From contig NZ_RZIJ01000012.1 in assembly GCF_003989665.1 (NCBI RefSeq), forward strand, positions 124,001 to 188,000: a stretch of 64,000 nt of DNA, given 5' to 3'. Numbering within the stretch: position 1 is the first letter of the stretch; each line of letters opens with the position of its first letter. Under the pieces are notes generated by a model. That model saw only the letters and a program-made list of their open reading frames with translations, did no database searches and was not told where the DNA came from. Origin of the DNA: Azospirillum doebereinerae. Lineage in GTDB: Bacteria; Pseudomonadota; Alphaproteobacteria; Azospirillales; Azospirillaceae. Made by a program: the position numbers and the translations under genes. Positions 47,523 through 55,497 of this stretch are shown one piece after another.

Positions 47523-49088
47523 TCAGCCTTTCTTTTCCTCCAGCGGCAGCGGGATGTAGCGCAGATCGCCGCCACGGCTGACCAGCATCAGCAGCGTCTT
47601 GCGCCCCTGGTCGCGCGCCTGGTTGATGCGGGCGTCGAGGTCGGCGGCGGTGTTCACCGGCTCCTGCCCCGCCTCGACGATGACGTCGCCCAGATCCAGC
47701 CCGCGTTCGGAAGCGACACTGTTGTCGCCCACCTCCGTCACCACCAGCCCTTCCACGTCCGACGCGATGGAGAAGGTCTCGCGCAGCCCCTGCGTCAGCG
47801 GAGCCAGCTTCAGGCCGAGCACGCTCCTGGTCTCGGGCTGGGCGGAACGCGGCAGTCCGCTCGAACCCGCCATGGCGACCTGCTGCGGCTCGTTGCGCAG
47901 TTCGCCGACCAGGACCGGAACGGAATCGGGCTTGCCGCCGCGGATGACGCCCAGCGGTATCGTGCTGCCGATGGCGCTCGACGCGACCAGACGGGGAAGC
48001 TGGCGCATCTGCTCGACGGTCTTGTCGCCGAAGCGGGTGATGACGTCGCCCTGGCGGATGCCGGCGGCGGCGGCCGGGCCGTCGGGGGCGACGCTGGTGA
48101 CCAGCGCGCCGTTGGTGTCCTCCATGCCCAGGCTCTCGGCGATGTCGGGCGTCACCCGCTGGACCTGCACGCCCAGCCAGCCGCGCCGCACCTTGCCGCC
48201 GTCCTTCAACTGGTCGATGACCGGCTTGGCGATGGAGGAGGGAATCGCGAAGCCGATGCCGACCGACCCGCCGGTCGGCGAGTAGATCGCCGTGTTGATG
48301 CCGATGATCCCCCCGTCGGTGCTGTAGAGCGGCCCGCCGGAATTGCCCCGGTTGATCGAGGCGTCGGTCTGCAGATACTCGTCGTAGGGGCCCTGCTGGA
48401 TGTCGCGGGCGCGGGCCGACAGGATGCCAGCGGTGACCGAGCCGCCCAGCCCGAACGGGTTGCCGATGGCGACCACCCAGTCGCCGACCTGCACCGCCTC
48501 GCTGTCGCCCCAATGGGCCGAGGCCAGCGGCTTGGTGCTTTCGACCTTCAGAAGCGCGAGGTCGGTCGGCGCGTCCGACCCGACCAGCTTGGCCGGTAGG
48601 CGGGTGCCGTCGTGCAGGGTGACCGCGATTTCCGAGGCGTCGGCCACGACGTGGTGGTTGGTAACGATCAGGCCCGAGGGGTCGATGACGAATCCCGAGC
48701 CCAGCGCCATGGACGGCATGCCGCCATGGGGACCGCCGGACGGCGGCTCCGCGCCCTCACCGCGCTGGCGGTTGCGGAATTCGCGGAAGAACTCCTCCAG
48801 CGGGGAGCCGGGCGGGGTGTCCGGCCCCTCGGCCGACCGCCCGGCGCCCTGGGGCGCCCCTTGCGTCGTGGAAATGTTGACGACGGTGTCGACCTGGGTC
48901 CGGGCCAGCGCCGCGAAGGAGGGCGGGTTGTAGGTCTGGCTGGCGCCGGGCGCGGAAACCGCCGGGGCGGGGGCCGCCTCCTGGGCGACAGCGGTTTGGG
49001 TCGCGAGCGGCATGGCCAGCGCGCCAACCAGCGCGGTGGAGAGCGCCAGCGCCGGCAGGCGTCGGAAAAGGACGGGCGAATGCGGCAT
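47523..49088 (-). CDS. DegP/DegQ-type periplasmic serine protease
   Basis: A 521-residue Do-family protease with a signal peptide (LPALALSTALVGALAMPLAT), the trypsin-like domain and two PDZ domains. The triad is visible: His in VTNHHVV, Asp in TDLALLKVE, Ser in GNSGGPL. It degrades or chaperones misfolded envelope proteins. A Q-linker-like Gly/Pro-rich loop near the N-terminus resembles the DegP LA loop. ATG 49088 follows GGCGGAGACC. A 17-base palindrome lies about 50 bases upstream. Confidence 0.95.
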   Translation of the reverse strand: MPHSPVLFRRLPALALSTALVGALAMPLATQTAVAQEAAPAPAVSAPGASQTYNPPSFAALARTQVDTVVNISTTQGAPQGAGRSAEGPDTPPGSPLEEFFREFRNRQRGEGAEPPSGGPHGGMPSMALGSGFVIDPSGLIVTNHHVVADASEIAVTLHDGTRLPAKLVGSDAPTDLALLKVESTKPLASAHWGDSEAVQVGDWVVAIGNPFGLGGSVTAGILSARARDIQQGPYDEYLQTDASINRGNSGGPLYSTDGGIIGINTAIYSPTGGSVGIGFAIPSSIAKPVIDQLKDGGKVRRGWLGVQVQRVTPDIAESLGMEDTNGALVTSVAPDGPAAAAGIRQGDVITRFGDKTVEQMRQLPRLVASSAIGSTIPLGVIRGGKPDSVPVLVGELRNEPQQVAMAGSSGLPRSAQPETRSVLGLKLAPLTQGLRETFSIASDVEGLVVTEVGDNSVASERGLDLGDVIVEAGQEPVNTAADLDARINQARDQGRKTLLMLVSRGGDLRYIPLPLEEKKG

Positions 49089-49447
49089 GGACGGTCTCCG
49101 CCTGACGGACGTGATGACCCGGACGGGTCGGTTCATCCTGCAAAACGCTTTTGCACGGCGTTCGGGTCCGTGACCTTTTTGAAATTGCCCCTTCACCCCC
49201 CTTTACCGCCACCGCCGGTTTTTAAAAGCGCATCGGAGTCGCACAGGGCTACCCCCGCCGCATCCAGCGACAGCGGAACAACAAATTCGCGATTCGTTGC
49301 AAAGTTATGCTGGCATTTTGGGGGAGAGTTTCCGATAGTCATGTGTACCGAAAACATCGCCCGCCAGCGTGAAGCCCGATGATGCTGACGCACGCGCCTG
49401 CGTGGTCTTGTGTCGGAAGCGCGAAATCCGGCCCAACATGCTGACGA
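49089..49447. other. Divergent promoter region between degP and the HTH gene
   Basis: About 360 bases that must hold both promoters. It includes the palindrome at 49139-49155 and an AT-rich stretch near 49270-49320. No gene is seen. Confidence 0.5.
49139..49155. promoter_or_regulatory. Palindromic candidate operator upstream of degP
   Basis: TGCAAAACGCTTTTGCA is a perfect inverted repeat (7-bp arms, 3-base spacer), centred about 60 bases upstream of the degP start codon. Size and position fit a dimeric repressor or activator site; which protein binds is unknown. Confidence 0.5.
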
Positions 49448-50347
49448 ATGACTCAAAATTCACTTTGGCAACCGAGCGATATAATGAACGCAGAAACCGG
49501 GAGCGAACCGGAGTCTCCCAAGAAGCGCGGGCGCATCCCTCAGTCGGCGTGGCCGCAAATCCTTGAACGCTACCACGGCGGCGTCACGTTGTCGGCGATC
49601 GCCCGAGAGTTCGAATGCACGCCGAGCGCGATCTCCTACATCATCAAAAAGGCGGAAGCCGCCAGCGGTCAGGGTGAACTGAGCGTCGGCGCCGACGTCG
49701 GCGAAACCACCCCGGCGCAGCCCGAAACGGTCGACGCGGCACCGCCCGAAGCGGCTCCGGTTGCGACTCCGGTGGTGGAAGCCCCGGTGGCCGAAACGGC
49801 CGCCGCCGAGACGCCGGCCGCCGAGCCGCGCCGGGACGCCCGTCCGGCCCGCGCCGCCGCCCCGCGCGGCACGCTGACCCGCGCGCCCCGCACGGAACCG
49901 GTCGCCGACGCCCAGCCGGCCGAGGCGGCGACCACCGCTCCGGCGGCTCCGGCCCCCACGGAAACCCTGCGGCTCAACCGTCCGGAACCGGCCCCCCAGC
50001 CGGCGCCGCAGCCCGCACCCCAGCCGGTCGCGGCGGCTCCGGCAACTCCGGTCGCCCCAGCGGCTCCGGTGGACGGCGCGCCCCGCACGACCGCCGGCCA
50101 GCCGACCCCGCCGGTCGATGCCGTGGAGGGTCGCCTGCGCGATACCGCCAAGGCCTGCATCACCGCCTATCGCGGTTGGCGCCAGCAGCCCAGCGAAGGG
50201 ACCATCCAGTCCCTGTCGGACACGGTGCACGAGCTTCGCAAGGCGCTCGCCCGCATCGAGATCGACATGTCGGCCAGCCGGCGCGAGGAACAGGCGATCC
50301 GCCCGATTCCGATCCCCGCGCATCGTGCCTCGCGGCGTCCACAGTAA
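49448..50347 (+). CDS. HTH protein with long Pro/Ala-rich linker
   Basis: A 299-residue protein (287 from ATG 49484). A basic start (SPKKRGRIPQSAW) leads into an HTH at about 32-70 (ILERYHGGVTLSAIAREFEC, then TPSAISYIIKKAE). A 150-residue Pro/Ala/Glu-rich linker with PAPQ repeats follows, then a helical C-terminal region of about 70 residues (RLRDTAKACITAYRGWRQQP). It is probably a DNA-binding protein with a separate C-terminal interaction module. No family is recognised with confidence. A terminator follows. Confidence 0.72.
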   Translation: MTQNSLWQPSDIMNAETGSEPESPKKRGRIPQSAWPQILERYHGGVTLSAIAREFECTPSAISYIIKKAEAASGQGELSVGADVGETTPAQPETVDAAPPEAAPVATPVVEAPVAETAAAETPAAEPRRDARPARAAAPRGTLTRAPRTEPVADAQPAEAATTAPAAPAPTETLRLNRPEPAPQPAPQPAPQPVAAAPATPVAPAAPVDGAPRTTAGQPTPPVDAVEGRLRDTAKACITAYRGWRQQPSEGTIQSLSDTVHELRKALARIEIDMSASRREEQAIRPIPIPAHRASRRPQ

Positions 50348-50395
50348 CGACGCCGTTTGCAAGTCACGGCGGGCCAGTTTGTGGCCCGTTGCTTT

Positions 50396-50433
50396 AAAAA
50401 GCCCCGTTCCGCTTGTGCGGTTCGGGGCTTTTT
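50396..50433 (+). terminator. Rho-independent terminator of the HTH gene
   Basis: AAAAAGCCCCG pairs with CGGGGCTTTTT around an inner CCGC/GCGG hairpin (TT/TT mismatch). It can serve both directions and lies just before the convergent MacB-like gene. Confidence 0.9.
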
Positions 50434-50469
50434 CTATCGTGGAAATACGCAAATCCGGAATCACCCCCT

Positions 50470-52416
50470 TCACTCGCTCGACAGCGCCGCCACCGGGTTC
50501 AGCTTGGCGGCGCGGCGGGCCGGGATGACGCCGAAGATCAGCCCGACCAGCACGGCGGACGCCACCGCCCCCGCGCTCGCCGTCGCGGAGAAGGTCACCG
50601 GCATGGCGAGCACACCGATGGCGGCGCCGCTCAGCACGCCCAGGACGGTGCCCGCCACCCCGCCCAGCCCCGACACCAGGGCGGCCTCCATCAGGAACTG
50701 CCGCTCGATGTCCCGCGCGCGGGCACCGGCCGCCATGCGGATGCCGATCTCGCGGGTCCGTTCGGTGACGCTGACCAGCATGATGTTCATCACCCCGATG
50801 CCGCCGACCAGCAGCGTGATCACCGCCGCGCAACCCAGCAGCAGGGTCATGGTGTCCTGCGTCTCGGTCGCCGCGCGGATGCGCCCGGTCACGTCGCGGA
50901 TCTGGAAATCCTCCTGCCGGTGACGCTCCGTCAGCAGGGTGCGGATGGCGTCGCGGGTCCGCTCCAGCCGCGCCACGTCGTGGACGGAAACCACGATCAG
51001 CGGCAGTTCCGGCTTGCCGATCAGGCGCTGCACGCCGGTGGACAAGGGGATGAACACCCAGTCGTCGGTGTCCTGGTTGCCGGTCAGGTCGCCCTTCTTC
51101 GCCATCACGCCCGTCACCAGGAAGGGGATATTGTTGACCAGCACGTGGCGTCCGAGCGGCGACGCGCCGTCCGGAAACAGCCGCTTCGTCACGTTGTGCC
51201 CCAGCACGGCGACCGCAGCCCCGGCCCGCTCGTCGGCGCGGGTGAAGAAGGAGCCCTGGGCCACCGGCCATTTGTGGGTGACCGGCAGCGCGGCGGAGGT
51301 CGCCAGCCCACTGGTGCGGTGGTCGATGTTGCCGTGGCGGACGATGATCCCGGTGTCGAGATACGGCATGACGCTTTCGATGTTGGGCAGCTCGGCGATG
51401 GCGTCGCCGTCCGCCTCGGTCAAGGGCGTGGTCGGCAGGCGCGGGTCGCCGCTGCCCGCCATCACGTAGATCAGGTTGACGCCAAGCGCCCCGACCTTGG
51501 CCATCACCACCCGCTTGGCCCCCTCGCCGATGGCCAGCAGCGCGATGACCGACGCCACCCCGATGACGATCCCCAGCAGGGTCAGCGCCGTGCGGAAACC
51601 GTTGGCGGTCAGGGAGCGGACCGCCGCCGTGGCCGCCTCGGCCGCGTCGGTCAGCAGCGCCACCCCGGCTCGGACGTGCTTGGGTTGCGGCGCGGGCACG
51701 GCGGCGGGGCGGGGCCGCGCGCCGCTGTCGGCAACGATGACGCCGTCGCGCATCTCGACGACGCGGTCGGCCGCCTGGGCGACGCTGCGGTCATGGGTGA
51801 TGAGGATGACGGTGTGGCCCTGCGCCGACAGCTCGCGCAGCAGGGTCACGACCTCCGTCCCGCTGGCGCTGTCGAGCGCGCCGGTCGGCTCGTCGGCCAG
51901 GATGACCGGGGCGCCGTTCATCAGGGCGCGCGCGATGGACACCCGCTGCTGCTGGCCGCCCGACATCTGGTTGGGACGGTGGCCGCGCCGCCCGCCCAGC
52001 CCCAGCCGCTCCAGCAACTCGCCGGCGCGGCGTTCGCGCAGCGCGGCGGGAAGCCCGGCGTAGCGGGCCGGCATCTCGACGTTCTCCTGCGCCGTGGCGC
52101 CGGGGATCAGGTGGTAGTGCTGGAAGACAAAACCGAACCCGTCACAGCGCAGCGCCGCCAGCTCGTCGCCGCCGAGCCCCGACACGTCCCGCCCACCGAC
52201 GTGGTACTGGCCGGCGGTCGGGCGGTCGAGGCAGCCCAGGATGTTCATCAAGGTCGATTTCCCTGACCCGGAGCTGCCGACGATGGCGATGAACTCGCCG
52301 GCCTCCACCGTCAGCGAGACTCCACGCAGCACCTCCACCGCGACGCCGCCGTCGGTGACGTAGGTCTTGCGGATGCCGGTCAGGCGGAGCAGGGGTTCGG
52401 CGGGGCCGCCCGTCAC
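50470..52416 (-). CDS. MacB-like fused ATPase-permease exporter
   Basis: About 648 residues: an ABC ATPase (about 5-230, Walker A GSSGSGKST, signature MSGGQQQR, Walker B VILADEP) fused to a MacB permease. The permease has a first membrane helix near 285, a periplasmic domain and three C-terminal helices (FtsX-like core GGIGVMNIMLVSVTERTREI). It drives MacAB-type efflux of peptides, macrolides or siderophores. The GTG start overlaps the MacA stop (GTGA). Next to a FecI/FecR/TonB receptor set, siderophore export or recycling (PvdRT-like) is plausible. Confidence 0.93.
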   Translation of the reverse strand: MTGGPAEPLLRLTGIRKTYVTDGGVAVEVLRGVSLTVEAGEFIAIVGSSGSGKSTLMNILGCLDRPTAGQYHVGGRDVSGLGGDELAALRCDGFGFVFQHYHLIPGATAQENVEMPARYAGLPAALRERRAGELLERLGLGGRRGHRPNQMSGGQQQRVSIARALMNGAPVILADEPTGALDSASGTEVVTLLRELSAQGHTVILITHDRSVAQAADRVVEMRDGVIVADSGARPRPAAVPAPQPKHVRAGVALLTDAAEAATAAVRSLTANGFRTALTLLGIVIGVASVIALLAIGEGAKRVVMAKVGALGVNLIYVMAGSGDPRLPTTPLTEADGDAIAELPNIESVMPYLDTGIIVRHGNIDHRTSGLATSAALPVTHKWPVAQGSFFTRADERAGAAVAVLGHNVTKRLFPDGASPLGRHVLVNNIPFLVTGVMAKKGDLTGNQDTDDWVFIPLSTGVQRLIGKPELPLIVVSVHDVARLERTRDAIRTLLTERHRQEDFQIRDVTGRIRAATETQDTMTLLLGCAAVITLLVGGIGVMNIMLVSVTERTREIGIRMAAGARARDIERQFLMEAALVSGLGGVAGTVLGVLSGAAIGVLAMPVTFSATASAGAVASAVLVGLIFGVIPARRAAKLNPVAALSSE

Positions 52417-53636
52417 AGCCGGAACCCCACGCGCGGTGGACGGCCGTCGTCGGTCTTCCAGCTCACGACGATCCGGTCGCCCTCGGCCAAGCCGCCCAGC
52501 ACCTCGGCGTTGAAGCGGTCGCGCACGCCGGTGCGCACCCGGCGGGTGTCGAGCGCGCCGCCGGCCGCGACGACGGTGACGTCGTGGGTGTCTCCTTTTT
52601 CCGCCTTCGTGCCCAAGGCGGCGATGGGAACGGTCAGGACGTTCTTCGCCTCGGCCGCGACGAAGAAGACCTGCGCGGTCATCTCCGGCCGCAGGTCGCC
52701 CCCGGAATTGTCCACCTCGAACAGCGCGGTGTAGAGCACGACCGTGCTGGCCGCGCCGCCCCCCGCCCCGCCCGATCCGCCCGCCGACGCCCCGCCGGCC
52801 GCCGCCGGCTTGGGCGGCGCCGGAAGCAGTTGGCGCAGCCGTCCGGCCCAGCGCCGGCCGGGATGGCCGAGCGTGGTGAAGTAGAGCGGCATGCCCTCGC
52901 GCAGGCGGGTCACGTCGGCCTCCGACACCTGGGTCCACACGGTCATCGCCGACAGATCGGCGATCCGCATCAGGACCGGCGCCTCGTAGGTCGAGTTGAT
53001 CGTCTGCCCCTGGCGCGCGTCCACCGATATCAGCGTGCCCGACATCGGCGCCGCGATGCGCGTGTAGCCGAGTTGCGCCTCGTCCGCCCGCAGGGTCGAT
53101 TCCGTCTGGCGGATCTGCGCGTGGATCGCCTCGACCTGGGCCTCGGCGGTCCGCGTCTCCATCCGGGCCTGGTCGTAGGCCTCGCCGCGCGACGCCTGGA
53201 CCCGGCGCAGTTCGGTCTGGCGGACAAACTGGGCGCGGGCGAAGTCGGCGCGCGCGCGCTGCTCGGCCAGCTGCGCCCGCAGCCGGGCCAACTCGGCGCT
53301 GCCGGCCTCCACCTTGGCGCGTTGCAGGGCCGGGTCGATCTCCGCCAGCGGGTCGCCCTCGCGCACGCTCTGCCCGACCGCGACGTGCAGCTTCATCAGT
53401 TGCCCCGAGACCTGCGCGCCGACGTCGACGTAGGCGCGCGGCTGAAGCTTGCCGAGCGCCGTCACGGTGTCCTCGACCGTTCCCCGGCCGATCCGAGCCA
53501 ACTCGGCGGAGGCCAGCGGGTCGGCGGGGCGCCACAGCGCGGCGGAGGCGAAGCCGGCCCCGAGAATCGCGACGACAAGGAGCGCTCGGCGGCGGAAGCG
53601 AACGCTGGAGCGGACGGTGGATGGCGGTCTGGTCAT
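52413..53636 (-). CDS. MacA-like periplasmic adaptor
   Basis: About 407 residues. One N-terminal membrane anchor (ALLVVAILGAGFASAALW) is followed by a biotinyl-lipoyl-like domain, a coiled-coil hairpin (about 110-190, rich in Arg/Ala/Glu), a beta-barrel and a membrane-proximal domain. A Gly/Ala-rich insertion (GGASAGGSGGAGGGAAS) interrupts the C-terminal half. It bridges the MacB-like pump and an outer-membrane channel; no TolC is in the window. ATG 53636 is used; an upstream in-frame extension lacks a ribosome site. Confidence 0.92.
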   Translation of the reverse strand: MTRPPSTVRSSVRFRRRALLVVAILGAGFASAALWRPADPLASAELARIGRGTVEDTVTALGKLQPRAYVDVGAQVSGQLMKLHVAVGQSVREGDPLAEIDPALQRAKVEAGSAELARLRAQLAEQRARADFARAQFVRQTELRRVQASRGEAYDQARMETRTAEAQVEAIHAQIRQTESTLRADEAQLGYTRIAAPMSGTLISVDARQGQTINSTYEAPVLMRIADLSAMTVWTQVSEADVTRLREGMPLYFTTLGHPGRRWAGRLRQLLPAPPKPAAAGGASAGGSGGAGGGAASTVVLYTALFEVDNSGGDLRPEMTAQVFFVAAEAKNVLTVPIAALGTKAEKGDTHDVTVVAAGGALDTRRVRTGVRDRFNAEVLGGLAEGDRIVVSWKTDDGRPPRVGFRL

Positions 53637-53837
53637 GGCGGTGGTCGGTGTCCTCGAAGCGCGGTCTTCCGCATTCAGGACGTTTGGGAAAGGCGCCAGC
53701 CTCAACAACCGCGTGCAGGGAATGGTTTTTCCGGCGACCACGGCGATCGGGCGCATCACCCCTGTTCAAGAGACGAACGGCGCCCCCCACTCCCTCACCC
53801 CGGTTTGAAAAGATAATTCCGCGCCGTCAAAACGAGA

Positions 53838-53856
53838 TTGCGAATCATTCTTATTC
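53838..53856. promoter_or_regulatory. Candidate Fur box upstream of the FecI-type sigma gene
   Basis: TTGCGAATCATTCTTATTC lies 52 bases upstream of the sigma-factor start, between the divergent macA-like and fecI-like genes. It shares the pattern GCGAAT-N5-TTATT with the site before the TonB receptor and resembles alphaproteobacterial Fur sites. It could control both directions. Confidence 0.55.
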
Positions 53857-53907
53857 TTCGCTAGGTATGGATCTCGTCGGATCGCTGGAACGGGTGTTGT
53901 CGTCGTC

Positions 53908-54414
53908 ATGGCCGAAAGAGACCGGTCTTCCCTGCTGCGGTTGCTGATCGCCCATTACGAGGAGATGACCGGCCATCTGGCCCGCCGTCTCGGCTCGCTG
54001 TGCCTGGCCGAGGACGTCGTGCAGGACACCTACCTGCGCCTGCGCAGCCTGGGCGCGCTGCCGGAGATCGACAACCCGCGCTCCTACCTGTTCCGCATGG
54101 CCGACAACATCGCGCTCGACCGCATCCGGGCGGAGACGCGGATGGGCAAGCGCTTCGCCCCGGAGGAACTCGGGCTGGAGCGCCCGCTCGACGAACCCGA
54201 CGCGGAGGCGACGCTGGAGCACAAGCAACGGCTCGATTGCCTGTCCCGCGCACTGGACGAGTTGCCGCCGCGCTGCCGGGAAGTGTTTGTGCTTCACAAA
54301 TTCGACGGAATGAGCCATGCCGACATCGCCGCGCATCTGGGCATCTCGCGCAGCATGGTGGAGAAGCATGTCATGAAGGCTTTGGCCCATTGCCGCGACC
54401 GGCTGGCGGCGTGA
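53908..54414 (+). CDS. FecI-type ECF sigma factor
   Basis: A 168-residue sigma factor with region 2 (EDVVQDTYLRLRSLGALPEI, then NPRSYLFRMADNIALDRIRA) and region 4 (LDELPPRCREVFVLHKFDGM, then LGISRSMVEKHVMKAL). FecI-type factors are freed by FecR when the TonB receptor binds its ferric siderophore, and they transcribe the receptor gene. The stop overlaps the fecR-like start (TGATG). Confidence 0.94.
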   Translation: MAERDRSSLLRLLIAHYEEMTGHLARRLGSLCLAEDVVQDTYLRLRSLGALPEIDNPRSYLFRMADNIALDRIRAETRMGKRFAPEELGLERPLDEPDAEATLEHKQRLDCLSRALDELPPRCREVFVLHKFDGMSHADIAAHLGISRSMVEKHVMKALAHCRDRLAA

Positions 54415-55391
54415 TGGATCGGAACGGCGACAGACCGGTCTCGAACGGCGACGCCGTGCGCGAGGAGGCGCTGGCGTGGTTCGTCCGTCGGCAGTCGGGG
54501 GACGCCGACACGGCCCTGTCCCCGGCGGAGCGGGCGGCCTTCGAGGACTGGCTGGCGCGCGATCCGAGTCACCGGCGGGAATACGACCGGCTCGCCGGTT
54601 TATGGACCGACATCGGCGCCCTCCCCGACCCGCGCCGGACCAAACCGGTCCGGCGCGCCCCGAAACCGACAACATCCCCCGTCCTGTCCCGCCGCCGCAT
54701 CCTGACCGGCGGGGTCGCCTGCGCCGCCGCGCTGGCCGCCGTCACGGTGCTGCCGACATGGCGGAACACGGTGCGGTCGGGCACCGGCGAGCGCCGCACG
54801 CTGGCGCTCACCGACGGCTCGACCATCGAGATGGACGCCGGCAGCGCGCTCACCATGGAGGTTTCGGAAGGCGAACGCCGCGTGGCCCTGACGGCGGGGC
54901 GGGCGCGCTTCGTCGTCGCCCCGGATTCCGCGCGGCCCTTCGTGGTGTCCAGCGCCAACGGCGTTCTGGAGACCTCGAAGGCGGTCTTCGTCGTGCACCG
55001 ACGGCCGGACGGCGCCGTGGTGGCGGTGGAGGACGGGACGCTCGCCCTCTCGGTGAACGACGGGGCGCCGGAACGGCTGACGGCCGGGCAGTGCCGGCCC
55101 TATTGCGCCGATGGCCTGCGCCCGCCGATCGACGGCGGCGTGGCGATGGAAACAGCGTGGCGCCAAGGCCGGCTGGTCTTCCAGGACCAGCGGCTGGAGA
55201 CGGTGGTCGCCGACCTCAACCGCTACCACCCCGCCCACATCCTGCTGTGGGACGACTCCATCGCCGGGCTGCGGGTCGAGGGGAGCGTGGACATCGCCCG
55301 CCCCGACGCGGCGCTGAAAGCGATCACCCGCACGCTGCCCGTGCGGACGGTACAACTTTCGCCCTATCTGGTCCTCCTCCATTCGGCATAA
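54414..55391 (+). CDS. FecR-type anti-sigma / signal-transfer protein
   Basis: A 325-residue protein. The cytoplasmic N-terminal domain (EEALAWFVRRQSGDADTALS to LAGLW) binds the sigma factor. One membrane helix lies near 97-115 (ILTGGVACAAALAAVTVLP), followed by a periplasmic FecR beta-domain (TLALTDGSTIEMDAGSALTM) and a C-terminal STN-like part. It carries the signal from the receptor to FecI. A gap of 106 bases containing a candidate Fur box separates it from the receptor gene. Confidence 0.93.
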   Translation: MDRNGDRPVSNGDAVREEALAWFVRRQSGDADTALSPAERAAFEDWLARDPSHRREYDRLAGLWTDIGALPDPRRTKPVRRAPKPTTSPVLSRRRILTGGVACAAALAAVTVLPTWRNTVRSGTGERRTLALTDGSTIEMDAGSALTMEVSEGERRVALTAGRARFVVAPDSARPFVVSSANGVLETSKAVFVVHRRPDGAVVAVEDGTLALSVNDGAPERLTAGQCRPYCADGLRPPIDGGVAMETAWRQGRLVFQDQRLETVVADLNRYHPAHILLWDDSIAGLRVEGSVDIARPDAALKAITRTLPVRTVQLSPYLVLLHSA

Positions 55392-55466
55392 TTCAAATCT
55401 GAAGGATTTTTTATCCGGAAGGGGTGAGGGGGCACCCTTCGGCCGTCGTCCTGACTTCGCCAATCG

Positions 55467-55485
55467 GCAAATAATACTTATTCGC
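55467..55485. promoter_or_regulatory. Candidate Fur box upstream of the TonB receptor
   Basis: GCAAATAATACTTATTCGC is an imperfect palindrome (7 of 9 positions) 13 bases before the receptor start. Reversed, it shares GCGAAT-N5-TTATT with the site at 53838. This would add direct iron control to the FecI control. Confidence 0.55.
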
Positions 55486-55497
55486 ACGACGGGGGTC

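Noticed and set aside
49980-50030. A short tandem repeat encoding PAPQ units, considered as a CRISPR-like or minisatellite array.
   Set aside because: The repeats are in frame, short and contiguous within the HTH protein linker, with no spacers.
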